Below are positions 26,991 to 35,332 of a stretch of 64,000 bases of DNA, one piece after another; positions within the stretch are counted from its first letter, which is position 1, and the number at the start of each line of letters is the position of its first letter. A program made the translations under genes and the position numbers. The DNA is from Hyphomicrobiales bacterium (GTDB lineage: Bacteria; Pseudomonadota; Alphaproteobacteria; Rhizobiales; Rhizobiaceae). The stretch covers positions 152,703-216,702 of the forward strand of contig UBMI01000019.1 in assembly GCA_900466475.1 (NCBI GenBank), given 5' to 3'. The notes beneath the pieces were generated by a model. It was not told where the DNA came from and searched no databases. It saw nothing but the letters and a program-made list of their open reading frames with translations.

Positions 26991-27617
26991 CTAGCGCGGA
27001 CGGGCGACGGCTGACAGGAAATCCTGCGTGTTCGACAGGATGGTGTCGCCCATGAAGCGAAGGGATTCTACGGATCGTCTGGCGGCGTCCGCGTCCCCAG
27101 ATCCGCATGCGTCTTCGATCAGGATCGGGACGATACCAAGGTCGGCGGCATGGCGGCAGGTCGGCTCTATGCCGATCTCCATTGCAATTCCGCAGATCGC
27201 CAGTGCCGAAAGGCCGGCATCGCGCATGGCGATTGCGAGCGGCGTTCCCTCGAAAGCCGACATGCCCAGCTTGTCGAACACGAAATCCTGCTCCTGCGGA
27301 TAGAGTTCCGGAATGATCCGAACCGCCTCGCTGTCCCTCAGAAACCAGGGTTTCACGGCCTCGGGATCATCGGTGCGCTGCCATGCCATTGCCATGCGCG
27401 TCGCAAACAGCCCCATCCACGGCCTCGGCAGGGAAAGGTGGCGGCAGAAGGCAATTCTCATCCCGGCACGTCTTGCGCCAGCGACGATCTCGGCGATGCG
27501 GCGGCCCGTTTCTTCCGCTCCCGGCACCTGCCGGGCAATGCCGATCTGCATATCGTAGACCAGCAACGCGGTTCGATCGGGAGAAAGCCAGTCTGCAAGT
27601 GTCGTGGGTATCGTCAT
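26991..27617 (-). CDS. Isochorismatase-family cysteine hydrolase
   Basis: 208 residues from ATG 27617; a TTG six codons upstream is less likely. The family triad is visible: Asp in LLVYDMQIG near residue 23, Lys in FVFDKLGMSAFEGTPL near 113 and Cys in ALAICGIAMEIGI near 138. Isochorismatase-like hydrolases include nicotinamidases, ureidoglycolate- and N-carbamoyl-hydrolases; the substrate here is unknown. It converges with the EF-hand gene and stands alone. Confidence 0.88.
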   Translation of the reverse strand: MTIPTTLADWLSPDRTALLVYDMQIGIARQVPGAEETGRRIAEIVAGARRAGMRIAFCRHLSLPRPWMGLFATRMAMAWQRTDDPEAVKPWFLRDSEAVRIIPELYPQEQDFVFDKLGMSAFEGTPLAIAMRDAGLSALAICGIAMEIGIEPTCRHAADLGIVPILIEDACGSGDADAARRSVESLRFMGDTILSNTQDFLSAVARPR

Positions 27618-27829
27618 CGGCGCATTCCCTGACAATGGTGACCGCCCTTAGTTAGGGCGTGGCTGGCCATTTGAACAGCGATGCGGCGCACGCGCAGTGC
27701 AATTGCGCAATGCTCCCGGCCATCTGGAGAAGTGAAGGACAGGGCAACTTCCGGCCCGCCTGCCTTTGATCGGTACAGGAGCGCAGGGCCTGCTTCTGCC
27801 CACCCCATATTGAATTCCAGCAATGTATT

Positions 27830-27895
27830 GAGTACAAATTATTATTAACTGCTAATAATAAAGAATTCACCGATTTACTCTATAAAAAGGGATAA
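27830..27895. other. AT-rich intergenic segment
   Basis: A sharp AT-rich block (for example ATTATTAACTGCTAATAATA and CTATAAAAAGG) stands out against the high-GC window. It is suited to promoter function for the downstream small frame and lies in the gap after the isochorismatase gene start. No clear -35/-10 pair could be fixed. Confidence 0.4.
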
Positions 27896-27914
27896 GCGAA
27901 AGAGGGAGGGGCCT

Positions 27915-28121
27915 CTGTTTATTGTATCTGTACTGGATGAAGGCGAAGAGAGAAACTTTGTAGCCGTCGCTCTACACATCAGCGACAGCGAGATTCACAT
28001 CGATGTCGGCGGCGTCGAGCATCACTTCAGACTGGCCGACCTGATCGACATTCTCTCGGTCGAACACCATCGCGCTCATGATATCGCAGGGCGCGGGCGC
28101 GCCCTTGCGCTGTGCCATTGA
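27915..28121 (+). CDS. Candidate 68-residue small protein with a non-ATG start
   Basis: The frame is open from 27849 to TGA 28119-28121 and has no ATG, GTG or TTG near its 5' end. GGAGG (27905-27909) sits 5 bases before CTG 27915; ATT at 27921 is the alternative. The protein would begin FIVSVLDEGEERNFVAV and hold SDSEIHIDVGGVEHHF and LIDILSVEHH, a composition like a real folded small protein. An AT-rich stretch (27830-27895) lies upstream and a GC hairpin (28165-28179) downstream. I know no family. Confidence 0.4.
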   Translation: MFIVSVLDEGEERNFVAVALHISDSEIHIDVGGVEHHFRLADLIDILSVEHHRAHDIAGRGRALALCH

Positions 28122-28164
28122 TCACGGTCGGGCCCGATATCGATCCCATGCCACGCCATTGCCG

Positions 28165-28179
28165 CGCCCCGGAGGGGCG
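28165..28179. terminator. GC-rich hairpin after the candidate small gene
   Basis: CGCCCC-GGA-GGGGCG is a perfect 6-bp-arm hairpin 44 bases after the small frame. It has no T-run, so a terminator role is tentative. Confidence 0.3.
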
Positions 28180-28255
28180 GGCATAAATCGCCTTTGTGGT
28201 CCGTTTTCGGACGCCGAGGCGCGTTGACTGACGTCCAAAACTTGTCATGACGAGC

Positions 28256-28281
28256 GGAACCTCGGCGGATGTACCAAGTTG
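28256..28281 (+). promoter_or_regulatory. Candidate EcfG-type promoter
   Basis: GGAAC (28256-28260), 17 bases, then GTTG (28278-28281) fits the GGAAC-N16/17-cGTT form of the alphaproteobacterial general stress sigma factor EcfG/RpoE2. It ends 36 bases before the start of the Gly-rich secreted protein. Confidence 0.4.
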
Positions 28282-28317
28282 TGCCTGATGACCCATGAAG
28301 CGCAATGGAGGTTTTTC

Positions 28318-28746
28318 ATGCTTCTCAAGCTCATCACGGCATCCATCCTTTCCATCGGCCTCGCGACGTCAGCAATGGCGCAGACTTCAGGCGTCGGTGG
28401 CGGTACGGGCAGTGCGGGTAGCGGCACGGGCGGTGCTGGCGGTACGTCCGGCAGCGGCGTCATCAGCCCCGGCACATCCGGCGCCGGCATGGGGACGGGC
28501 GCGGGCACCGGTACAGGTACAGGTACAGGCACGGGCTCCGGCAATACGCTGGCGCCGGACGCAAACAGCACCACCAACAGCATCGTGCCTGACCCCGATA
28601 CGACGAATCCGTCCGTGCGCGGCGCCTCCGGCACAGGCAACGGCATGAGCAGGGGAACACCGGACTGCAACGGCATGACCGGCACCGGCACCGCCTCGGG
28701 GCTTCCCGGATCGGACACGTCCGCGCAGATACGCCCGAACTGCTAG
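28318..28746 (+). CDS. Secreted Gly/Thr/Ser-rich low-complexity protein
   Basis: 142 residues from ATG 28318, which follows GGAGG. A Sec signal peptide (LLKLITASILSIGLATSAMAQ) ends near residue 22. The mature protein is dominated by Gly, Ser and Thr, with runs of GTG and SG units about residues 25-80 and an Asn/Pro-rich segment DPDTTNPS; two late Cys are the only ones. It should be unfolded and exported. Function unknown. A putative stress-sigma promoter lies upstream. Confidence 0.75.
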   Translation: MLLKLITASILSIGLATSAMAQTSGVGGGTGSAGSGTGGAGGTSGSGVISPGTSGAGMGTGAGTGTGTGTGTGSGNTLAPDANSTTNSIVPDPDTTNPSVRGASGTGNGMSRGTPDCNGMTGTGTASGLPGSDTSAQIRPNC

Positions 28747-28764
28747 GGCACTTCCGGCAAGGCT

Positions 28765-28780
28765 GTCACCCATTGGTGAC
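28765..28780. terminator. Hairpin between convergent genes
   Basis: GTCACC-CATT-GGTGAC is a perfect 6-bp-arm hairpin directly abutting the fabI-like stop and 18 bases after the Gly-rich gene. It could stop transcription from both sides. It lacks a T-run. Confidence 0.35.
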
Positions 28781-29566
28781 CTAGTCGATGATGTGATAAC
28801 CGCCGTCGATATAGATCGTATCGCCGGTGATCAGCCTTGCTGCGTCATGCGCGAGAAAGGCGGTCGCCATGCCGACATCGCCGATCGAGACGAGGCTGCG
28901 CGTGGGGGCCGTTTCCTCGGCCTTGTTCAGGAGTTCGTCGAATTCGGGAATGCCCGATGCTGCGCGTGTCGCCAGCGGGCCGGGGGAGATGGCGTGGACG
29001 CGGATACCTTTCGGCCCGAGTTCGGCCGCGATGTAGCGCACGGCGCTTTCGAGTGCGGCCTTTGCGAGGCCCATGACATTGTAGTTCTTCACCACCATCT
29101 GGCTGCCGTAATAGGTCATGGTGAAGAGCGTGCCGCCGCGTTTCATCAGCGGTTCGGCAAGATGGGCCATGCGGATGAAGGACCAGCAGGATATGTCCAT
29201 CGTCTTCAGGAAACCGTCGCGCGGCACATCGACGACGCGGCCCTGCAGCGTATCTTTCGGCGAGAAGGCGATGGAATGGACAACGAAGTCGAGCTCGCCC
29301 CAATATGCGGTGATGTTCTCGAACACGGCTTCCAGCTGCCCCGGCATCGACACATCGAGCGGCAGGAAAATCGGCGCTTCCAATGCGTCCGCCAGCGGCT
29401 CGACATGGGGTTTGGCCTTGTCGTTGAGATAGGTGACCGCGAGTTCGGCGCCAAGTGCGCGGAATGCCCTGGCGCAGCCCCAGGCGATCGACTGGTCGTT
29501 GGCAATGCCCACCACCAGGCCACGCTTGCCCTCGAGAAGTTTGGCCTTCACGTCCGGGATCATCAT
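28781..29566 (-). CDS. fabI: Enoyl-ACP reductase, FabI type
   Basis: 261 residues. FabI hallmarks are KRGLVVGIANDQSIAWGCARA at the cofactor site (residues 14-34) and the active-site YNVMGLAK, Tyr162-x6-Lys169. It would reduce the trans-2-enoyl-ACP in fatty acid synthesis with NAD(P)H. It is last in a minus-strand operon with acetate kinase 32 bases upstream, an unusual place for fabI. It is probably a second copy for special conditions, since the housekeeping gene should lie elsewhere. That is inference. Confidence 0.92.
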   Translation of the reverse strand: MMIPDVKAKLLEGKRGLVVGIANDQSIAWGCARAFRALGAELAVTYLNDKAKPHVEPLADALEAPIFLPLDVSMPGQLEAVFENITAYWGELDFVVHSIAFSPKDTLQGRVVDVPRDGFLKTMDISCWSFIRMAHLAEPLMKRGGTLFTMTYYGSQMVVKNYNVMGLAKAALESAVRYIAAELGPKGIRVHAISPGPLATRAASGIPEFDELLNKAEETAPTRSLVSIGDVGMATAFLAHDAARLITGDTIYIDGGYHIID

Positions 29567-29598
29567 CTGCCCCTCTTGTTGGTTGAATGGTCTGCCGG

Positions 29599-30771
29599 TC
29601 AGGCGGCGACAAGTGCGAAAGTATGACGTGCGATCATCAGTTCCTCGTCCGTCGGCACGACGTAGAGCGCGATCCTGCTGTCGTCGCCGGATATGAGCAA
29701 TTCACCGGCATCGTTGGCCCTTTCATGAAGCGTTGCCCCCAGCCAGCCGAGCTTGCGGACTATGCGTTCGCGCATGACAGGCGAGTTTTCACCGACGCCT
29801 GCGGTGAAGACGAAGGCATCGATACCGCCGAGGGCCGCGGCAAGCATGCCGGCATTGAGGCCGATGCGATGGACGAAATGATCGAGTGCGAGACCGGCTC
29901 CCGGCTCGTCGCTCGACAACAGGTCGCGGACATCGTTGCTGATGCCTGACAGGCCCTTGAGACCGGACTCCTTGTAGAGCAGATCCTGCAATTGCGCCGG
30001 GCTCATGCCGCGCTCCTGCAGCAGATAGAGAAGCACGCCGGGATCGATCTGCCCGCATCGTGTGCCCATGGGCAGGCCGTCGAGAGCGGTGAAGCCCAGT
30101 GTGCTCTCGATACTTTTGCCTTCGTGGATGGCACAGAGCGAGGCGCCGCTTCCAAGATGCGCAACGATGAGCCGGCCGCGGCCGATATCCGGTGCGATCT
30201 CGGCGAGCCTGCCGGCAACATATTCGTAGGACAGGCCGTGAAAGCCATAGCGCCGCACACCCTCGGCGAAGTAATGGGCGGGAATGGCGTAGTGATCGGT
30301 CACCGGATCATGGCCGCGGTGGAAGGCGGTATCGAAACAGGCGACCTGGGCGAGCTGCGGCTGGTTCTCCAGCAATACGCGAATGGGTGCCAGGTTGTTC
30401 GGCTGGTGCAGCGGCGCAAGCGGTGTGTAGCGTTCGAGGTCGCGCAGCAGGTTCGCGTCGATACGCACCGGGTGCCTGTGGTCGGGTCCGCCGTGGACGA
30501 CCCGATGACCGACGGCGACCAGGCGCCCCTCGTGCCGTTCCCGCAGCCATTGTCCGACCAGCCGCATGGCCGCCGGCAGGTCGGGAACGGTCTCGCCGGG
30601 ATAGTCGGCGTCGGCGAGCTTTTCGCCGGCGGCGTTCTTGATCGTCAGGCGCGGCGCGGTGCCGATGCCCTCCATCTTTCCCTTCACCTGCCGCGCAAGC
30701 GGGTCCGAGGCGGCGAAGACCTCGAATTTCAGACTGGAAGAACCGGCATTGACGACGAGAAGCGTGTCCAT
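29599..30771 (-). CDS. ackA: Acetate kinase
   Basis: 390 residues from ATG 30771, the start giving the canonical N-terminus MDTLLVVNAGSSSLKFEVF; the frame extends further upstream over the pta stop, but that would not be translated. Family motifs GHRVVHGG (near 85), CFDTAFH (near 145), GFHGLSYEY and AHLGSGASLCAI are intact. It interconverts acetyl-phosphate and ADP with acetate and ATP. It is 4 bases after the phosphate acetyltransferase stop, forming the classical Pta-AckA pair. Confidence 0.95.
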   Translation of the reverse strand: MDTLLVVNAGSSSLKFEVFAASDPLARQVKGKMEGIGTAPRLTIKNAAGEKLADADYPGETVPDLPAAMRLVGQWLRERHEGRLVAVGHRVVHGGPDHRHPVRIDANLLRDLERYTPLAPLHQPNNLAPIRVLLENQPQLAQVACFDTAFHRGHDPVTDHYAIPAHYFAEGVRRYGFHGLSYEYVAGRLAEIAPDIGRGRLIVAHLGSGASLCAIHEGKSIESTLGFTALDGLPMGTRCGQIDPGVLLYLLQERGMSPAQLQDLLYKESGLKGLSGISNDVRDLLSSDEPGAGLALDHFVHRIGLNAGMLAAALGGIDAFVFTAGVGENSPVMRERIVRKLGWLGATLHERANDAGELLISGDDSRIALYVVPTDEELMIARHTFALVAA

Positions 30772-30775
30772 GGCA

Positions 30776-31741
30776 TCAACCGCCCTGAATCGGCGCCGTA
30801 CGCCGGCGCGCTTCGGCAAAGAGCACGCCGACGGCGCAGGAGGCGAGGCGCGCCCGTACGTTGTCGGCACGCGATGTCAGGATAATCGGCACCCGAGCGC
30901 CCAGCACGAGGCCCGCCGCATCCGCCCGCGCCAGGAAGGTGAGGTTCTTCGCCAGCATGTTGCCGGCTTCGAGATTGGGGACGACGAGGATCTGCGCCCG
31001 GCCGGCGACCTCGGACCGGATGCCCTTGATGCGTGCCGCTTCCGGGTCGATCGCATTGTCGAAGGCGAGCGGTCCGTCGAGGATGCCGCCTGTTATCTGT
31101 CCGCGCTCGGCCATCTTGCAGAGTGCGGCCGCATCGATGGTCGAGGGGATCTTCGACGTGACCGTCTCGACCGCCGAAAGGATCGCCACCCGGGGCGTGC
31201 CGAGGCCGATCGCCGTGAAAAGATCGACGGCGTTCTGGATGATATCGCGCTTGGCATCGAGATCGGGGGCGATGTTGATGGCAGCGTCGGTGATGAAGAG
31301 CGTCTCGGAATAGTTCGGCACGTCCATGACGAAGACATGGCTGATGCGCCGTGCCGTCCTCAGGCCCGTGGCCGAAGAGGTGACGGCCCGCATCAACTCG
31401 TCCGTATGCAGGCTGCCCTTCATCAGCAGGTCGGCGCGGCCTTCGCGGATGATCTCCACGGCTTTCGCAGCCGCCGCATCGCTATGCGGTGCATCGACAA
31501 GCTCGAAGGGCGAGATATCGATGGCATGGGCTTTTGCAACCGTTCTGATCTTCTCCGTCGGCCCGACGAGGACCGGACGCATGAGCCCGTCTTCGGCGGC
31601 TTCGACCGCTCCGCGCAGCGATGACTCGTCGCAGGGATGAGCAACGACAGTGGTCATCTGCGGCGCTTGCCTTGCCTTGACAATCAGTCGCTCATATTTT
31701 TCGTGCTGCCTGGCTTCGCCAGGGTTTTCCCAATCCGGCAT
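30776..31741 (-). CDS. Phosphate acetyl/butyryltransferase-family enzyme
   Basis: 321 residues from ATG 31741 after GGGAGCGGAGGCAC. It matches the short PTA/PTB-type phosphotransacetylase family: VVAHPCDESSLRGAVEAAEDGLMRPVLVGP near the N-terminus, DLLMKGSLHTDELMRAV, then MDVPNYSETLFITDAAINIAPDLDAKRDI and GGILDGPLAFDNAI. It would convert acetyl-CoA (or butyryl-CoA) to the acyl-phosphate. It lies between the DUF3141 gene (49 bases) and ackA (4 bases) in one operon. Confidence 0.92.
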   Translation of the reverse strand: MPDWENPGEARQHEKYERLIVKARQAPQMTTVVAHPCDESSLRGAVEAAEDGLMRPVLVGPTEKIRTVAKAHAIDISPFELVDAPHSDAAAAKAVEIIREGRADLLMKGSLHTDELMRAVTSSATGLRTARRISHVFVMDVPNYSETLFITDAAINIAPDLDAKRDIIQNAVDLFTAIGLGTPRVAILSAVETVTSKIPSTIDAAALCKMAERGQITGGILDGPLAFDNAIDPEAARIKGIRSEVAGRAQILVVPNLEAGNMLAKNLTFLARADAAGLVLGARVPIILTSRADNVRARLASCAVGVLFAEARRRTAPIQGG

Positions 31742-31790
31742 GTGCCTCCGCTCCCTGCTGAAAGACCGTTTCGAGCCCTGATGCGCCCGG

Positions 31791-34076
31791 TTATTTCGCC
31801 CGCCTGACGGCCCTGAGTGGCGTCGGGCTGCCTGGTGTCGGGCTGCCTTGCAATGGGCTGTCTGGCGATGTCGCCCCGGCAAGGTGTGCTTCGGAAGGGC
31901 CGAAGAGGTCGACGATCTTCTGCCAGCGCTGCTCGGCCTCGCCGGAAAGCGGGCCGCGCGCGTTCAACACTTCACGAAGCGAGGCGAGGGCATGACGGCG
32001 GGCTTCTTCGTCCGCCGGCAGCAGTTGCGGTATCGCGTTGACGGCAGCCTGCTCATCGATGACAAGCATGAGGAACTGGTCGCGGATCAGCGCCTTGAAT
32101 TCGGCAAGCGTCATCGCCGGCATGTTGTTCTCGGCGCGCCGCATCCGGCGGATGGCGGCAAAGCCGCGCTCGTCGGCTGCGCCATGCGCCATGGCGACAT
32201 GGAGCAGGCTGCGCGCCAGACCTTCCTGCAGGCCGCCCTTGTCGATCCGCGCCCTCAGCTCCTCGATCCTTGTTTTCAGCACCTGGGCATGCAGCGCTGT
32301 CTTGCTTGCGCGACGGTGCGGCTTCTCGTTCCATGGATCGATGCCGACCGCCGCCTGCAGGAACGGCGAGCCGTAGACGGTGAGGAATGCCGCCTCGCTG
32401 AACGCCTCGATCCCTTCACGCCATGCGTCGAGCCCGGCGACGATCTGCTGTGAAACGATCTGCTCGATGGCGAGGAAGGGATTGTTTGCGGCGACGGGAC
32501 GGCGCTCGTCCTCCACGTCGACCGCAAGGTCGGCGATGGGCGCCATCAGGGGATTGAGGTCGGAAAGCAGCTCGTATTGCAGCCGCAGCGGATGCAGCCT
32601 GCGCATCTCTTCGGCCGCTTGTTCCGGCACCATTGCGCGGATGAAAGGCTGGGCGAAGGTGCGGTAGAGCGACAGGTTGATTTCCGAGACCTTGGCCGCC
32701 GTCGCAAAACGCCTGTCATCGGCGGCATTGTTGCAGCCGAGCGCGCGTATATCGTCGAGCGTCCGCTCCTCGCAGCGCATGATCCAGTCGCCCTCGACAA
32801 GGTCGCCGCCGACGGTCGCATCCGTCCTGGCTTCGAAAATCGCCTCGTAGAGGCCGGGCGGCAATGCATCGATCAGGTCGATATTGCTGGAGAATTCCCC
32901 ATGTTCCTTGCGGGCGACGCTGGCGGAGACGAAAATGCCGAGATGGCCGATCTTTTCGTGCACCGTGTAGACGATCGTCTGGCCGTGCGAGCGGATCTCG
33001 TTGACGCTGTCATAGAGATCCGCGATCCAGCCGAGCGCCTGGGCGGGCGGGGTGATATTGTCTCCCTTGGAGCAGAAGACGACGATCGGCGCGCGGATAT
33101 TCCTGAGATCGATCGTCTCGCCTTTCGAGGTCTCGATGCGGCCGGCGGCGAGATTGTTGCCGACGAAGAGCTCGTCGACGATGAACTGGATTTCCTGCGC
33201 ATTCAGGTTGACGTGATTGCCCCACCATTGCTCGAAGCCGAGATAGCGCGGCGCCTCGGTATCGATCTTGGAATAGAGATTATACTGCTTGGTCCAGAGC
33301 GTATTGGCGGGGTTCTGGTTTTCGAAATTCTGCACCAGCCAGGCGCCGTCGAACTTGCCGTGGCCGAGATCGCCGGTCAGCGCCGTCAGCCAGGTGCCGC
33401 CGAGCAGGCCGCCCGTATAGCGCATCGGATATTCGCCGCGTTTGCCGGCCCAGTAGGAAAGGGGGGCGCCGGCGATGATGATCGAGCCGAAAAGCTCGGG
33501 CCGCATGGCAGCGAGCATCATGACGGCCCAGCCGGCTTGGCAATTGCCGATCACGCAGGGCTTTGCGTCAGCGCCCGGATGCAGCGCAATGACCTTTTCC
33601 AGAAAGATCGCTTCGGCAAGCGCGATATCCTCGAGCGTCTGGCCAGCGACCGGGTCCGGCAGGAAGCCGATGAAATAGCAGGGGTGGCCGGCTGCGAGTG
33701 CAACACCGATCTCGCTGTCGGCCTTGAAGCCGCCAATGCCCGGCCCATGCCCGGCACGCGGATCGACCACGACGAAAGGCCGGCGTGTTTCGTCGATGTC
33801 CGTGCCCTCGGGCGGGACGATGCGAACCAGCGCGTAGTTGACCGGCCGCTCGAGGTCGCGCCCGTCCAGCAGCACCTCGGGCGTGAAGCTCAGCACATGG
33901 GGTGCTGCCGCTTCCGAATGGACACGATATTGATTGCCGCGCTTTCGCATCACATCCCAGAAGAGAACGCTGCGCTGGGTGGCGTCTCTGAGATAATCGA
34001 AGGCCATGCCGGCCGGGCCGAACTGGGTTGCAAAATCAAACTTCGAGAGATGGGAAGGGTACCACATGCCAAACAT
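31791..34076 (-). CDS. DUF3141 protein, PHA-synthase-like alpha/beta hydrolase
   Basis: 761 residues from ATG 34076 behind AGGAGG. The middle part is an alpha/beta fold with a Cys nucleophile motif GNCQAG (Cys179), Asp in FCSKGDNITPP and His in HEKIGHLGIFV, the Cys-Asp-His arrangement of polyhydroxyalkanoate synthases (GxCxG box). The rest, about 350 residues C-terminal, is helical and unfamiliar. It may act on hydroxyacyl-CoA or PHB; the activity is unknown. It heads the operon DUF3141-pta-ackA-fabI and is divergent from a universal stress protein. Confidence 0.85.
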   Translation of the reverse strand: MFGMWYPSHLSKFDFATQFGPAGMAFDYLRDATQRSVLFWDVMRKRGNQYRVHSEAAAPHVLSFTPEVLLDGRDLERPVNYALVRIVPPEGTDIDETRRPFVVVDPRAGHGPGIGGFKADSEIGVALAAGHPCYFIGFLPDPVAGQTLEDIALAEAIFLEKVIALHPGADAKPCVIGNCQAGWAVMMLAAMRPELFGSIIIAGAPLSYWAGKRGEYPMRYTGGLLGGTWLTALTGDLGHGKFDGAWLVQNFENQNPANTLWTKQYNLYSKIDTEAPRYLGFEQWWGNHVNLNAQEIQFIVDELFVGNNLAAGRIETSKGETIDLRNIRAPIVVFCSKGDNITPPAQALGWIADLYDSVNEIRSHGQTIVYTVHEKIGHLGIFVSASVARKEHGEFSSNIDLIDALPPGLYEAIFEARTDATVGGDLVEGDWIMRCEERTLDDIRALGCNNAADDRRFATAAKVSEINLSLYRTFAQPFIRAMVPEQAAEEMRRLHPLRLQYELLSDLNPLMAPIADLAVDVEDERRPVAANNPFLAIEQIVSQQIVAGLDAWREGIEAFSEAAFLTVYGSPFLQAAVGIDPWNEKPHRRASKTALHAQVLKTRIEELRARIDKGGLQEGLARSLLHVAMAHGAADERGFAAIRRMRRAENNMPAMTLAEFKALIRDQFLMLVIDEQAAVNAIPQLLPADEEARRHALASLREVLNARGPLSGEAEQRWQKIVDLFGPSEAHLAGATSPDSPLQGSPTPGSPTPLRAVRRAK

Positions 34077-34320
34077 GTCAAACCTCCTGGCTCACCGCTC
34101 TCGGCGGGAGTTCAAAGACCTAATTGCTGGAAGTAATAGTCTCGATCCTCGTCCGCATTGCGCATGGGCGGCGCTGCCGGCCACGGAGTTTTGTTAGCAC
34201 CTGCAGCATAGTTGGAGCGCCCCGCGGTGCAACGTATTTTACGGTAGGTTACGGGCCGTTTTCAGCTCGCCTTTCGACCCGTCATCCATGTCCGGCGGGC
34301 GGGCTTGCCGGCCGATCGTG

Positions 34321-34334
34321 TTGACCGATGTCAA
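34321..34334. promoter_or_regulatory. FixK/FNR-type box upstream of the universal stress protein
   Basis: TTGACCGATGTCAA is a perfect palindrome TTGAC-N4-GTCAA, matching the FNR/FixK consensus TTGA-N6-TCAA. Its centre lies 64 bases before the Usp start codon at 34392 and about 250 bases from the DUF3141 start on the other strand. This is typical of low-oxygen-induced genes in Rhizobiales. Confidence 0.65.
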
Positions 34335-34391
34335 AGACCATGGCGTGCCGGATCGCTACCGTGGGGATATCCATCACGGAGGGCAGCCATC

Positions 34392-35225
34392 ATGGCCATC
34401 ACGACAGTTCTTGGTATCCTCAGGAGCAGCAAATTCGAGCGCGACCTGAAAGGCGCGGCGGGTTTCTGCGCCACCTACGGGGCCCATCTGACCGCACTTG
34501 CCGTTTCCATCGGCGCGGCCCCGTCGCTCAGCCAGTACGATGCCATTTCCACCATCTGGCTGGATGAGAGGCAGCGCGAGATCGACGAACTCGCCACCAC
34601 GACCGCGAAGATCAAGGAGACGCTGTCGGGCAGCGATCTCTCGTTCGAGGTGCAGGATCTCTACACGGAATTTGCATGGGCCGACGAGGATTTCGCCGAG
34701 CGTGCGCTTTATGCCGATATCGTGCTCCTGGGATCGGACGCGGCAGGAGATGCCGACCTCAGAAAGCGGATCTTCGATGGCGCGCTCTTCCAGACCCCGA
34801 CGCCGATCCTGATCAACCGCGGGCAAAAGGCCATCGCCGCGTCGCCAAGGTCCGTGGTGCTCGCATGGGATTCCAGCAACGAGGCGGCGCGGGCGGCCCG
34901 CCAGTCGCTCGATCTTCTGGAAAGAGCCGAGATCGTTCATGTGACGATGGTCGACCCGGTCGCGCGCATGCGCACGAATGGCGAGGAGCCGGGCGCCGAC
35001 ATAGCGGGCTTCCTTGCCCGGCACGGCGTCAGGGTTCAGGTCGATCGGCTCTCGAGCGAAGGCAGAAGCGCCGATGCGATCATCACCCGGCATGCGGTGG
35101 ACATGGGGGCGGACCTGATCGTCATGGGCGCCTACAATCATCCGAGATGGCAGCAGAGCCTGTTCGGCGGCGTGACCCGCAGGATGATCGAAGAATGCCG
35201 GCTGCCGCTCTTCCTTGCCCACTGA
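34392..35225 (+). CDS. Universal stress protein, tandem UspA domains
   Basis: 277 residues from ATG 34392, behind GGAGGGCAGCC. It comprises two Usp-fold halves, the second with the ATP-binding-type end IITRHAVDMGADLIVMGAYNHPRWQQSLFGGVTRRMIEE (G-x2-G-x9-G-type loop). These proteins accumulate under stress and low oxygen in many bacteria. The FixK-type box upstream and the divergent acetyl-phosphate operon suggest a hypoxia role. Confidence 0.92.
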   Translation: MAITTVLGILRSSKFERDLKGAAGFCATYGAHLTALAVSIGAAPSLSQYDAISTIWLDERQREIDELATTTAKIKETLSGSDLSFEVQDLYTEFAWADEDFAERALYADIVLLGSDAAGDADLRKRIFDGALFQTPTPILINRGQKAIAASPRSVVLAWDSSNEAARAARQSLDLLERAEIVHVTMVDPVARMRTNGEEPGADIAGFLARHGVRVQVDRLSSEGRSADAIITRHAVDMGADLIVMGAYNHPRWQQSLFGGVTRRMIEECRLPLFLAH

Positions 35226-35332
35226 ACCAGAGAACTTCGGCCCTCTCGCGCAAATGCCATCAGCAACAGGGAGGTGGATCCCTGTCCAGAATATTAGAAA
35301 ATGTGTATGAAGGTCGAGCTGGTTCGGGGGAC

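Noticed and set aside
28500..28545. GGTACAGGTACAGG-type short tandem repeat, considered as a CRISPR or other array
   Set aside because: It is in-frame coding sequence for Gly-Thr repeats, with no spacers.
32577..34136. A 519-residue plus-strand open frame
   Set aside because: It is antisense to the DUF3141 gene, whose motifs and start are well supported.
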